Shown: positions 1-7,856, numbered from the stretch's first letter. The stretch: 17,823 nt of DNA from Synechococcaceae bacterium WBB_10_009 (GCA_010030955.1 RHBP01000018.1:1-17823); one strand, 5' to 3'. Program-made: numbers and translations. The notes: generated from the sequence alone by a model not told the origin.

Positions 1-2
1 GC

Positions 3-1079
3 CCGATCGTGCGCGGCCTGATCGATTACGAGGGGGCCATGAAGGTGATCCGCGACCTCGATCGCATCAGCTTTCAGCAGTGGTTTGTGGGGCATGGCGG
101 CAGCGAGCAGAGCATCCGCCGCATGTGGAACCCCATCGCCTACGCCCTCGGCTTCATCGATTGCGAGGCGATTTCAGCGCGCTGCATGCTGACCATCTTC
201 ATGATGTTTGCGGCCAAAACCGAGGCCTCGAAGCTCAACCTGCTCAAGGGCTCGCCCCACCGCTGGCTCACCGGCCCGATCCTCGCGTACATCCAGCAGC
301 GTGGCGGCCAGCTGCACCTGCGCCATCGCGTCACCGACGTGCAGTTCGAGGAGGTGGAGGGCGTCACCCAGGTGTCGGGGATGACTCTCGGCACCCCCGA
401 GGGCGACCGGCAGGTGCAGGCCGACGCCTACCTGGCGGCCTGCGATGTGCCGGGCATCCAGCGCTTGATCCCCGCCGCCTGGCGCCGTTGGCCCCTGTTT
501 GACAACCTCTACCAGCTGGAGGCGGTGCCCGTGGCCACCGTGCAGCTCCGCTACGACGGCTGGGTGACGGAACTGGGCGATGGCGCCCTGCAGGAGGCGG
601 CCCGCCGCGATCTGGCGCGCCCCGCCGGCCTCGACAACCTGCTCTACACCGCCGACGCCGACTTCAGCTGCTTCGCCGACCTGGCGCTGGCCAGCCCCGT
701 GGATTACCGCAAGGAAGGCCTGGGTTCGTTGCTGCAGTGTGTGCTCACCCCCGGCGACCCCTGGATCCCCAAGACAACCGACGACATCGTGGCCGCCACC
801 GATGAACAGGTGCGGCGCCTGTTCCCCTCCGCCGCCAACCTCAAGCTGGTGTGGAGCAATGTGGTCAAACTGGCGCAGTCGCTCTACCGCGAAGCGCCCG
901 GCATGGAGCCCTTCCGGCCCGACCAGCGCACCCCCGTGCGCAATTTCTTCCTGGCGGGCAGCTACACCAAGCAGGACTACATCGATTCCATGGAAGGCGC
1001 CACCATGAGCGGACACCTGGCCGCCGCCGCCATCCTTGGGCGGCCGGTGGCGCTGGCCACCAACGCCGCCGTGGCCTGA
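3..1079 (+). CDS. zds: 9,9'-di-cis-zeta-carotene desaturase, 3' part
   Basis: The enzyme desaturates zeta-carotene through neurosporene to lycopene (carotenoid pathway, FAD-dependent amine-oxidase/phytoene-desaturase fold, membrane-associated). The reading frame is open from the left edge, so the N-terminal part carrying the Rossmann FAD-binding motif lies outside the window; about 358 codons of an expected 480-490 are present. Seen in the sequence: the family block reading RMWNPIAYALGFIDCEAISA, followed by CMLTIF, a KTEAS segment and GSPHRWLTGPI. The C-terminal FAD-contact segment has FLAGSYTKQDYIDSMEGA, which is typical of ZDS/CrtQ. The GTG at 9 is internal and not a start. The stop is at 1077-1079, and 19 bases separate it from the next gene, so co-transcription is likely. 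The close relative CrtP (phytoene desaturase) is less likely because the blocks match ZDS. Confidence 0.95.
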   Translation, partial: PIVRGLIDYEGAMKVIRDLDRISFQQWFVGHGGSEQSIRRMWNPIAYALGFIDCEAISARCMLTIFMMFAAKTEASKLNLLKGSPHRWLTGPILAYIQQRGGQLHLRHRVTDVQFEEVEGVTQVSGMTLGTPEGDRQVQADAYLAACDVPGIQRLIPAAWRRWPLFDNLYQLEAVPVATVQLRYDGWVTELGDGALQEAARRDLARPAGLDNLLYTADADFSCFADLALASPVDYRKEGLGSLLQCVLTPGDPWIPKTTDDIVAATDEQVRRLFPSAANLKLVWSNVVKLAQSLYREAPGMEPFRPDQRTPVRNFFLAGSYTKQDYIDSMEGATMSGHLAAAAILGRPVALATNAAVA

Positions 1080-1098
1080 TCCCCTCCCGAGAACCACC

Positions 1099-3072
1099 AT
1101 GGGCCGTTGGCTCGAGCACACCGTCACCACGGACATCCAGGCCCCGGTGGAGCAGGTGTGGACCGTCTGGAGCGACCTGGAGGCCATGCCCCGCTGGATG
1201 CATTGGATCGAGTCGGTGACCACCACCCCGGGTGATCCCGACCTCACCGATTGGACCCTGGCCGCCCAGGGCTTCCGCTTCCATTGGAAGGCCCGCATCA
1301 CCCAGCGGGTGGAGGCCCAGCAGCTGCACTGGGAATCGGTGGGGGGCCTCCCCACCAAAGGGGCCGTGCGCTTCTACCCGGAGGCCGGGGCCACCGCCGT
1401 GAAACTCACCGTGAGCTACGAGCTGCCGGGGGTGTTGGCGCCGTTGATGGAACCCACCATCCTGGGGGGGATCGTGACCAAGGAGCTCCAGGCCAACCTG
1501 GACCGCTTCCGTGATTTGGTGCAGAGCGGCTATGGGCGCAAAGGATTCGGAGCAGCGACTAGCTCCAAACGCTCCTCCCAGGCCGCCGATCGATTTTTTG
1601 ATCGAGCCGTGGAAGCCCTGGGGCGGTCGGACCAAACGGGGGCGTTGCTCGCCCTGCGCGCCGCCCTGGCCGCCCAGCCCACCCACGTGCCAAGCCTCAA
1701 CGAACTGGGGGCCGTGATGCTGAGCAACGGCGATGCCACCGAAGCGCTGGGGTGCTTTGAGCGCGCCCTGCCGGTGGCAACCGATGCCCAGCGCCCCCAA
1801 GTGCTTAACAATCTGGCGTGTGCGCTGCTGGAGCTGCAGCGGCCTGAGGCCGCACTGGAGCGGCTGGATCTGGCCCTCACGCTTCTGCCTGACCATGCCC
1901 AGGCGCGCTGCCAGCGGGGGGTGGCCTTGCAGGCCCTTGGCCGGTTGCCAGAGGCGCAACAGCAGCTTGAGCAGGCGGTGCAAGCCAACCCGAGCGATCC
2001 CAAGGCCCTGGTGAATCTGGCGTTGGTTCATCAGGAATTGGATCAGCTTCAGGCCGCGTTGGCGTGCGCCAAGCGGGCGTTTGAACGGGCCCCCAACGAC
2101 CACAACATCCGTTGGCTACTGGCGACATTGCTGTTGGCATCGGGCCTGGCAGCGCAGGCCTGGCCGTTGTTTGAAAGCCGGTTGTTCGCCGACAACGCCA
2201 TCGGTCTTTACGCCTACCCCGATCTGCCGGTGTGGGACCCGAGCAGCGAACCTTCGCCCCCCACGCTGCTGCTGGTGGCGGAACAGGGTTTGGGGGACTG
2301 TCTGATGTGGCTGCGTTTCCTGCCCCTGCTGCGGCCGATGTGCCAGCGGATCGAGTTGTGTGGCCCGGCTTCGCTGCAGCCTCTTCTCGGGGGCCTGCAG
2401 CTGGTTGACGCTTACCTCACCCCGGAAACACTGGAGCAATCCACAGCCCAGCGGTTTCTGCCGCTGCTGTCGTTGGGGTTGGCGGTGCCGGATCTGCTGG
2501 GGCAGGCCGCTGCCTGTTTGGCTGCGCTCCACGTCCAACCGCCCCAACGGTCCCTGGATCACTGGCGCAGCCTGCGGGATGCGACACCCGAGGCCCTGTT
2601 GGTGGGAGTGCATTGGCAGGGCAATCCCATGGCGGAGGGGCGTTCGCACCTGCGGGGCCGCTCGATGCCGTTGGCTGCGCTGCGGTCTCTGCAGCAGCTG
2701 CCCAACTGCCAGTGGGTGTCGCTGCAGTACGGAGCCGGTGAGGAGCAGATCACCGCCGCGGATCGCCGTCAGTGGTTTGTGCCTTGGCAGGACCAAGTGG
2801 ACCAGGCGCCCAGCCTCGAGGATCGGGCAGCCCTGCTCAGGGCCTGCGACCTGTTGGTGACCACCGATTCGATGGTGGCTCACCTGGCTGGTCTGGTGGG
2901 GACGCCCACCCTGCTGCTGTTGCACCACTGCCCGGAATGGCGTTGGCGTGAGGGTGCTTGCCCTGGGCTCTACCCCACGCACACCATCCTTCGGCAGCGG
3001 TCGGCAGGGGATTGGCAGCCCGTGGTTGCTGACGCGGCCGCAAGGATTGGGCAGTGGCCCCGTCGCGCCTGA
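1099..3072 (+). CDS. SRPBCC (cyclase/dehydrase-type) domain fused to TPR and GT9/GT41-like glycosyltransferase region
   Basis: One uninterrupted 657-residue frame from ATG 1099. Residues 1-143 form an SRPBCC/START-like domain (opening GRWLEHTVTTDIQAPVEQVW, later EAMPRWMHWI, then LPTKGAVRFYP). In picocyanobacteria this domain is normally a stand-alone protein of about 150 residues next to zds. Residues about 155-355 hold around five TPR-like repeats (NELGAVMLSNGDATEALGCF, NNLACALLELQRPEAALERL, CQRGVALQALGRLPEAQQQL). Residues about 357-657 resemble the C-terminal part of bacterial TPR-glycosyltransferases: EQGLGD at 395-400, VGVHWQGNP at about 502, a RGRSMPL segment, WVSLQYG, and DLLVTTDSMVAHLAG at 584-598, followed by WRWR. 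The substrate is unknown; sugar transfer is inferred from the family. From about 1540 the DNA is visibly less GC-rich than the SRPBCC part. No in-frame ATG occurs near the junction, but TTG 1516 or GTG 1519 could start a separate protein. The lipoprotein gene follows after 5 bases. Confidence 0.85.
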   Translation: MGRWLEHTVTTDIQAPVEQVWTVWSDLEAMPRWMHWIESVTTTPGDPDLTDWTLAAQGFRFHWKARITQRVEAQQLHWESVGGLPTKGAVRFYPEAGATAVKLTVSYELPGVLAPLMEPTILGGIVTKELQANLDRFRDLVQSGYGRKGFGAATSSKRSSQAADRFFDRAVEALGRSDQTGALLALRAALAAQPTHVPSLNELGAVMLSNGDATEALGCFERALPVATDAQRPQVLNNLACALLELQRPEAALERLDLALTLLPDHAQARCQRGVALQALGRLPEAQQQLEQAVQANPSDPKALVNLALVHQELDQLQAALACAKRAFERAPNDHNIRWLLATLLLASGLAAQAWPLFESRLFADNAIGLYAYPDLPVWDPSSEPSPPTLLLVAEQGLGDCLMWLRFLPLLRPMCQRIELCGPASLQPLLGGLQLVDAYLTPETLEQSTAQRFLPLLSLGLAVPDLLGQAAACLAALHVQPPQRSLDHWRSLRDATPEALLVGVHWQGNPMAEGRSHLRGRSMPLAALRSLQQLPNCQWVSLQYGAGEEQITAADRRQWFVPWQDQVDQAPSLEDRAALLRACDLLVTTDSMVAHLAGLVGTPTLLLLHHCPEWRWREGACPGLYPTHTILRQRSAGDWQPVVADAAARIGQWPRRA

Positions 3073-3077
3073 CACCC

Positions 3078-3590
3078 ATGACGCCTGTTCTCTCCTTGCT
3101 GAGACCCGTGGCCATCAGCCTGGCTGTTGGGTCACTGGTGGCATGCCAGCCCCCTGGTCAGGATCCACCCGCCGCATCGGCCCCAGCACCGGTGCCGGCA
3201 GCTGTGACCTCGGCCCCTCCCTTGGGGGCTTCAGCCGCCGGCTTCACCCCCCTGCCCTCCCCCGAGCAGGTGCTGGCTGCCCTGCCGGTGGGGCGCCCCG
3301 ATCCCTTTGCGCCGGTGGTGGCCCCCGCCCAGGCGGCCGGACCAGCGGCCGGGTCGCCAGCGGATGCCCTGCGGCTCACGGGGGTGCTGCGCTCCCGCCA
3401 TGGCCCCCAAGCGTTCGTGCAGCTGGCTCCCGGCCAAAGCGGCGCGGTGTGCGTGGGCCCCCGGGGGCGCTGCTCCGGCTCCGGCCTGCCGCCCCTGTTG
3501 CCACCGGGCTGGAGCGTGGAGCGCATCGATGTGGCCCAGGGCCGTCTGCTGCTCAACCAGGCGGGCCAGCGGCGGATCCTCAGCCTTTAG
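3078..3590 (+). CDS. Putative lipoprotein, weakly PilP-like
   Basis: A 170-residue protein from ATG 3078, chosen because it begins directly with a signal sequence: a hydrophobic stretch after RP at 9-10, ending in lipobox LVAC with Cys23. An in-frame GTG at 3054 would bury the signal and overlap the previous gene. After the Cys comes a long Pro/Ala-rich linker (about 24-75), then a small folded part with GRPDPFAPV, ALRLTGVLRS, FVQLAPGQ, two cysteines (in AVCVGPRGRC) and a final VERIDVAQGRLLLN segment. The order DPF, then L-x-L-x-G-V-L, then a final beta-strand pair recalls type IV pilus PilP proteins, but I cannot confirm homology from the sequence alone. It probably shares a transcript with the fusion gene 5 bases upstream. 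Its stop overlaps the hemD stop on the other strand by four bases (TTAG, 3587-3590). Confidence 0.75.
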   Translation: MTPVLSLLRPVAISLAVGSLVACQPPGQDPPAASAPAPVPAAVTSAPPLGASAAGFTPLPSPEQVLAALPVGRPDPFAPVVAPAQAAGPAAGSPADALRLTGVLRSRHGPQAFVQLAPGQSGAVCVGPRGRCSGSGLPPLLPPGWSVERIDVAQGRLLLNQAGQRRILSL

Positions 3591-4387
3591 GCGGCGCCAG
3601 GCCCCAGGGCCCGTTCGCAGGCGGCCACCAGTCCCTCGAGGTCGTGGGGGTTGGCCTCCGCATCCACCCGGCCCAGGGCCTGCAGGCAGCTCTGGCTGGT
3701 CTGCGGCCCGATCGACACCAGCGCCACCCCCTCCAGTTGCTGCCGCCAGCCCTCACCAAAGCGCTGCTCCAGCAGCTGGGCGGTGTGCCGCACGGTTTTG
3801 CCGCTGCTGAAGGTGATCGCATCCACCTGGCCCGCCGCCAGGGCGGCGGCGGTGGCGGCCGGCAGCGCCTCCGGGCAGCGGGATTCGTAGGCGGCCACCT
3901 CCACCACCCGCGCCCCGGCCTCTCCAAACGCCTCCGCCAGCAGGGTGCGGCCGCCGCTCTGCACCCGCGGCAGCAGCAGCCGCAGCCCCCAACCCGACAC
4001 GGGGAAATGGTCGATCAGGCTGTCGGCCACAAATTGGGGCGGCACGAAATCGGCCGGCGCCCCCAGGGCCTCGAGCTGCGCCGCGGTTTTGCGGCCCACC
4101 GCTGCGATTTTCAGGCCCCTGGGCCGATGGGCCAGGCCCGAACCCAGCCGCCGCAGCCGCTGCTCCACCGCATCCACGCCGTTGGCGCTGGACACCACCA
4201 GCCAGTGGAACTCCTCGAGCTCCGCCAGGGCATCGTCCAGGGGGCCCCAGCTGTCCGGTGGGCCGATCACCAGGGCCGGCAGGTCGAGCACCGTGGCGCC
4301 CGCCTGCTCAAACAGCCGCCGCGCTTCCCCCAGGTGCTGCTCGGCGCGGGTCACGGCGATCGTGCGGCCATCCAGGGGCATCGCCAT
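3587..4387 (-). CDS. hemD: Uroporphyrinogen-III synthase
   Basis: Converts hydroxymethylbilane to uroporphyrinogen III with inversion of ring D, the branch-point precursor of heme, chlorophyll, bilins and cobalamin; cytosolic. The 266-residue product has the usual two-lobed HemD layout and family-typical length. Visible marks are GRTIAVTRAEQH at the N-terminus, WLVVSSANGVDAVEQRL, KIAAVGRKTAAQLEALG, the second-lobe AITFSSGKTVRHTAQLL, and ALVSIGPQTSQSCLQALG. Sequence conservation in HemD is low, and these short blocks are what identify it. The start is ATG 4387; ATG 4381 two codons later is an alternative. The gene lies 3 bases after the stop of the glycosyltransferase gene, so it appears to be the last gene of the leftward run that begins with DUF751. 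Its neighbourhood with zds and the SRPBCC domain fits a pigment-related gene cluster. Confidence 0.93.
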   Translation of the reverse strand: MAMPLDGRTIAVTRAEQHLGEARRLFEQAGATVLDLPALVIGPPDSWGPLDDALAELEEFHWLVVSSANGVDAVEQRLRRLGSGLAHRPRGLKIAAVGRKTAAQLEALGAPADFVPPQFVADSLIDHFPVSGWGLRLLLPRVQSGGRTLLAEAFGEAGARVVEVAAYESRCPEALPAATAAALAAGQVDAITFSSGKTVRHTAQLLEQRFGEGWRQQLEGVALVSIGPQTSQSCLQALGRVDAEANPHDLEGLVAACERALGPGAA

Positions 4388-4390
4388 GGT

Positions 4391-5584
4391 TCAGGCCTCC
4401 AGCTTCACCAGCGCTCCGGCCTGCTGGTGCAGGTGGCGGGCCTCCTCGTCGCGCCCCAGCTGCGCCAGCAGCGTGATGGCCTGGCGGAAGCTGCTGCGGG
4501 CCCCCTCGATGTCGCCCCCCAGCAGCAGGGCCACCGCCAGGTTCTGGTGGGTTTCGGGGTGCTCCGGCTGCAGCCGCCGGGCCTCGCGGTAGGCCTCCAG
4601 GGCACCCGCCAGGTTCCCCTGGCGGCGGCGGATCAGGCCAAGGTTGTACCAGCCCAGGCCGATCTCCGGCGCCACGGCGGTGGCCCGTTGGCAGAGCTCC
4701 TCCGCCTCCTGGGGGTTGCCCCGCTCCAGCAGCAGGGCCGCCAGGTTGAGCCGCGCCGCCAGGGTGAGCCGCGGCGCCAACGGCACCGCCAGGGCCTGGC
4801 GGTAGAGCGCTTCGGCGGCCTCCGGGTGTTGCGGCGCTTCGGCCATGGCCAGGTGCAGCAGCAGCTCGTAGCGCTCCGCATGGGCCCCCTCCGGGCAGCG
4901 CTCTAGCCCTTGCCGCAGCAGCGCCAGCCCCCGCTCGAGCTGGCCTTCCGCCACCTCCAGGCTGCCGAGTTTGGCGCAGGCGTAGGGGTCGCCCGGGCAG
5001 CGCTCCAGCTCCGCCTCCATGGCCGCCCGCAGCCGCTGGGCCTTGTCGCCCTGGGCCAACAGCTCCGGCCGGTAGCCGTCGTGGTCGAGGGCGGGTTGGG
5101 GGCAATCGGCGATGCGCCAGTGGGGCTCGCGCTCCAGCAGCGCCGCCACGCTGTCGTCCACCATCGCGTGGTACGCCCGGCTCCACTGGATCGCCGGGTG
5201 CCGGCGGAACAGGCGGCTCACGTTGGAGTAGGGCGATTGCACGGCGCCCCGCTCATGGCGCAGCAGGTTGATCAGCAGCACATCCGGTTGGGCCATCAGG
5301 GCCCGCAGCGGCGCCCAGGCCTCCGGCCGCAGCCGTTCATCGGCATCGAGCACCAGCACCCAATCGCCGCTCACCCATTGCAGGGCCTGGTTGCGGGCCG
5401 GGGCAAAGTCGCCGGGCCAGGGAATCTGCTCCACCCGCGCCCCCAGGGCCCGGGCCCGGGCCACGGTGTCGTCGGTGGAGCCCGTGTCCACCACCACCAG
5501 CTCATCGGCGAAGCCCTGCACCGAGCGCAGGCAGGCCTCGATTTGCGCGGCCTCATTGCGCACGATCATCGAGAGGCTGAGCAT
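4391..5584 (-). CDS. Family 2 glycosyltransferase with C-terminal TPR repeats
   Basis: A 397-residue protein. Residues 1-190 are a GT-A type family 2 transferase: LSLSMIVRNEAAQIEACLRS at the start, VVVDTGSTDDT at 30-40 for the nucleotide-sugar site, a PGDFAPARNQAL segment, and the metal-binding DxD as LDADERL (Asp80, Asp82). Residues about 205-390 are TPR-like repeats (YACAKLGSLEVAEGQLERGL, LNLAALLLERGNPQEAEELC, YNLGLIRRRQGNLAGALEAY, NLAVALLLGGDIEGARSSF). No signal peptide or membrane segment is visible, so it is probably cytosolic. The acceptor is unknown; similar GT2-TPR proteins are usually placed with cell-surface or protein glycosylation, which is inference here. It sits between the GH3 gene (39-base gap if that frame is restored) and hemD (3-base gap). 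If the GH3 frameshift is real, the shifted GH3 frame runs into the first codons of this gene, stopping at 5553. Confidence 0.9.
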   Translation of the reverse strand: MLSLSMIVRNEAAQIEACLRSVQGFADELVVVDTGSTDDTVARARALGARVEQIPWPGDFAPARNQALQWVSGDWVLVLDADERLRPEAWAPLRALMAQPDVLLINLLRHERGAVQSPYSNVSRLFRRHPAIQWSRAYHAMVDDSVAALLEREPHWRIADCPQPALDHDGYRPELLAQGDKAQRLRAAMEAELERCPGDPYACAKLGSLEVAEGQLERGLALLRQGLERCPEGAHAERYELLLHLAMAEAPQHPEAAEALYRQALAVPLAPRLTLAARLNLAALLLERGNPQEAEELCQRATAVAPEIGLGWYNLGLIRRRQGNLAGALEAYREARRLQPEHPETHQNLAVALLLGGDIEGARSSFRQAITLLAQLGRDEEARHLHQQAGALVKLEA

Positions 5585-5623
5585 GGGGGTGCCAGCGGGC
5601 GGCAGGCCCGAGGCTAGTGGGGC

Positions 5624-7250
5624 TCAGTCGGTGAAGCCCCCCTCCAGGGCACTGCCCGCCAGCCCCAGCCGCTGCAGCACCAGGGCCTGGGCCTCGGGCA
5701 TCTGGCCGGGGCTGTAGGCCGCCGGCAGCTGTGGCGGCAGCAGCGGCCGCAGGCTCTGCCAGAGGTAGGGGCTGCCGTACGTACACCGCCAGCCCCGCCA
5801 GCCGCCGGGCGGCCAGCAGCTGGCGCAGCACCGCCGGCCAGGGTTCGTCTCCGCCGGCGCTGCCCCGGAAGGGGTTGCCGCGCACCAACAGCTGCAGCAG
5901 CACCGGCCCCTCCCCCAGGCGATCCAGGGCCAGGGGCGCGTCGGGATCACCGCTCCAAGGGCTGGGGCTGAGGCCATCCAGCAGGCGCGTTTGATAGCCG
6001 GCCGCGGCGGGGCGCAGCAGCGCCGGCGCCCGGGCCGGCAGCTGCGGGCTGTTGAGCTGGCTGTCGAGCCGGATCAGGTTCACCCCGGGGCCCCTGGGCA
6101 GCGTCCCGCCGCCGTGGCGCTCCAGGCTCAGCTCCAGCAGCTCGGCCGTCAAGGCCCGATCCTCCGGGTTCACCAGTTGCTCCAGCTGCGCCAGCAGGGC
6201 CTCCAGGCTCGCCGGGGCGGGCTCCGCAGGGCAGAGGGCCAGGGCCCGTTGGCGCCGCTCCAGGCTCTCCTGCAGCCGTTCCGGGCTGATGCGCCCCGCC
6301 TCCACCGCCCGCTCCAGCCCATCGAGGGCGGCCTCGGCATCGGCGGGCATCAGGATCAGATCGGCGCCCGCACGGAAGGCCAGCTCCGCCGCCTCCGCCG
6401 GCCCGTGCACGGCGCTGATCGCCTCCATCACCAGCGCATCGGTCACCACCAGGCCCGTGAACCCCAGCCGCCGCCGCAGCAGCCCCGTGAGCACCGGTTC
6501 CGACAGGGTGGCGGGCCGCTCGGCATCCAGGGCCGGCAGCTGCAGGTGGGCCGTCATCACCGAGGCCACCCCCGCGGCGATGGCCGCCTGGAAGGGGGGC
6601 AGCTCCACCGCCTCCAGCCGCTCCCAGCCATGGGGGATCACGGGCAGCTCCAGGTGGGAATCGGTGCTGGTGTCGCCATGGCCCGGGAAGTGTTTGGCGC
6701 AGGCCAGCACCCCTTCGGCCTGGCAGCCCCGCAGGAAGGCGGCCGCCAGGGCGGAGGCCGCCGGCACGGTGTCGCCCCAGGCCCGCACGTTGATCACCGG
6801 GTTGGCGGGGTTGTTGTTCACGTCGCAGACGGGCCCCAGCACCCAGTTGAGCCCCAGCCGCCGCGCCTGGCGGCCCGTGCAGCGGCCGTAGCGCTCCGCC
6901 AGCCCCTCGGCCCGCTCGGGATCCTCCCCGTGCAGCCGCCCCAGCGCCAGCGGCGGCACCAGCCAGCTGGCCCCCTCAAAGCGTTGGCCCACCCCCTCCT
7001 CCACATCGGCGCAGAGCAGCAGCGGCTGGCCGGCCCATTGGCGCAGCTGCGCGCAGCGCAGGCGCAGCTCCTCGGCGCTGCCCCCCAGCAGGATCACCCC
7101 GCCCACCCCCTGCTGCAGCAGGCGGCGCAGCTCGCCATTGCCCAGCTCCCAGCGGGGGTAGCGCCGTTGGCCGTCGCGGCTGTGGCCGCTGCCCCGCACC
7201 ACCAACAGGCTGGCCAGCTGGCGGCGCAGCGTGGCGCTAGGGGGTGCCAT
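5624..7250 (-). pseudogene. nagZ: GH3-family beta-N-acetylhexosaminidase (NagZ-like), frameshifted near the 3' end
   Basis: GH3 enzymes of this type remove beta-N-acetylglucosamine, typically in peptidoglycan recycling. Residues 1-340 form the TIM-barrel domain: GVGGVILLGG, LLLCADVEEGVGQRF, the NagZ loop KHFPGHGDTSTDSH at 186-199 (Asp197/His199 as the acid-base pair) and the nucleophile Asp271 in VVTDALVMEAI. The catalytic domain is therefore intact. The frame shifts at about residue 489: GTAC is doubled at 5777-5784. Removing one copy gives a continuous 540-residue protein ending ALEGGFTD with stop TGA at 5624-5626. As it stands the protein gains an unrelated Ala/Gly-rich tail and stops at 5553 inside the next gene. 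The ATG at 7250 overlaps the rbfA 3' end by 14 bases. It could be a true mutation, a phase-variable site or an assembly error. The extra C-terminal region beyond NagZ length is of unknown role. Confidence 0.85.
5777..5784. repeat. GTAC tandem duplication causing the GH3 frameshift
   Basis: Two adjacent copies of the palindromic tetramer GTAC, at 5777-5780 and 5781-5784. With both copies, the minus-strand frame reads AVYVRQPLPL and leaves the family frame. With a single copy it reads AVYGSPYLWQSL and continues to the stop at 5624. The downstream frame stays open and protein-like, so the insertion looks recent or artefactual. Confidence 0.8.
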
Positions 7251-7647
7251 CGCCGCTGACCCCGGTGCCCTCGGGAATCTCGCCCCGCTCCTGGCGCTGC
7301 TGCTCCAGCTGGTTCAGCAGCCCTAGCACCGAGGTGCCCTGTTCCAGACCCCGATCGAGCTGGAACACCACCTCCGGGGTGCGGCGCATGTTGAGGCGGC
7401 GGCCCAGTTCACCCTTCACGTAGCTGGCCGCCGAGCGCAGCCCCGCCAGGGCCTGCTGCTGGGCCTCGGCACTGCCGTACACACTCACGAAGATCTTGCA
7501 GTGCTGCAGGTCGCCGGCCACCTCCACGTTGGTGACGCTCACCATCCCCAGGCTGACCCGCTCGTCTTTGATGCCGCTCACCAGCAGCTCGCTCACCTCG
7601 CGGCGGATCAGGGCCGCCACCCGCTCGACGCGCCTGCCCTGGGCCAT
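7237..7647 (-). CDS. rbfA: Ribosome-binding factor A
   Basis: RbfA binds the 30S subunit and helps mature the 5' end of 16S rRNA, notably in the cold. The 136-residue product has the compact type-II KH fold of the family. Visible are the N-terminal RRVERVAALIRREVSELLV, the conserved IKDERV segment, then VSVTNVEVAGDLQHCKIFVS, a central SAASYVKGELGRRLNMRRTPEVVF block, and DRGLEQGTSVLGLLNQL. A short polar tail (about residues 118-136) extends past the fold, as is common in cyanobacteria. The start ATG at 7647 is two bases from the DUF751 stop. The last 14 bases overlap the GH3 start, so translational coupling along the leftward run is likely. Confidence 0.95.
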   Translation of the reverse strand: MAQGRRVERVAALIRREVSELLVSGIKDERVSLGMVSVTNVEVAGDLQHCKIFVSVYGSAEAQQQALAGLRSAASYVKGELGRRLNMRRTPEVVFQLDRGLEQGTSVLGLLNQLEQQRQERGEIPEGTGVSGDGTP

Positions 7648-7649
7648 CG

Positions 7650-7856
7650 CTACGCGCTCACATCTGCGCTCACCATGGCACGCAGAATCAGGCTCAGGCT
7701 CAGCAATCCGCTCACCAGCGCCCCCACCAGCGCCACGGCGGTCACCGGGTTGCTGCGGCGCTGGGCCAGGGGTTCAAACACCGAGTTGGCCACACCGAGG
7801 CCAAAGGCGATCAGGTAGCGCGGATAGCGCGTGACGTTGAGGAAGAAATCCCGCAT
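7650..7856 (-). CDS. DUF751 / Ycf33-like small membrane protein
   Basis: A 68-residue protein with two hydrophobic segments: RYPRYLIAFGLGVANSVF near the N-terminus and AVALVGALVSGLLSLSLIL near the C-terminus. Between them lies a short PLAQRRSNPVTA loop. This pattern (FFxNVTRYPRY start, NP-x-TA before the second helix, LRAM ending) matches the DUF751 family, which includes the plastid Ycf33 protein; its function is not known. It is the first gene of the leftward run DUF751-rbfA-GH3-GT2-hemD. It is divergent from the glutathione S-transferase gene, with 59 bases between the two start codons, so both promoters should lie in 7857-7915. I could not identify convincing promoter elements there. Confidence 0.88.
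   Translation of the reverse strand: MRDFFLNVTRYPRYLIAFGLGVANSVFEPLAQRRSNPVTAVALVGALVSGLLSLSLILRAMVSADVSA

Noticed and set aside
2948..4906. 652-residue open frame on the plus strand across hemD
   Set aside because: Low-complexity Gly/Arg/Pro/Gln composition and no family motif; it is antisense to hemD and to the GT2-TPR gene, both of which have clear motifs.
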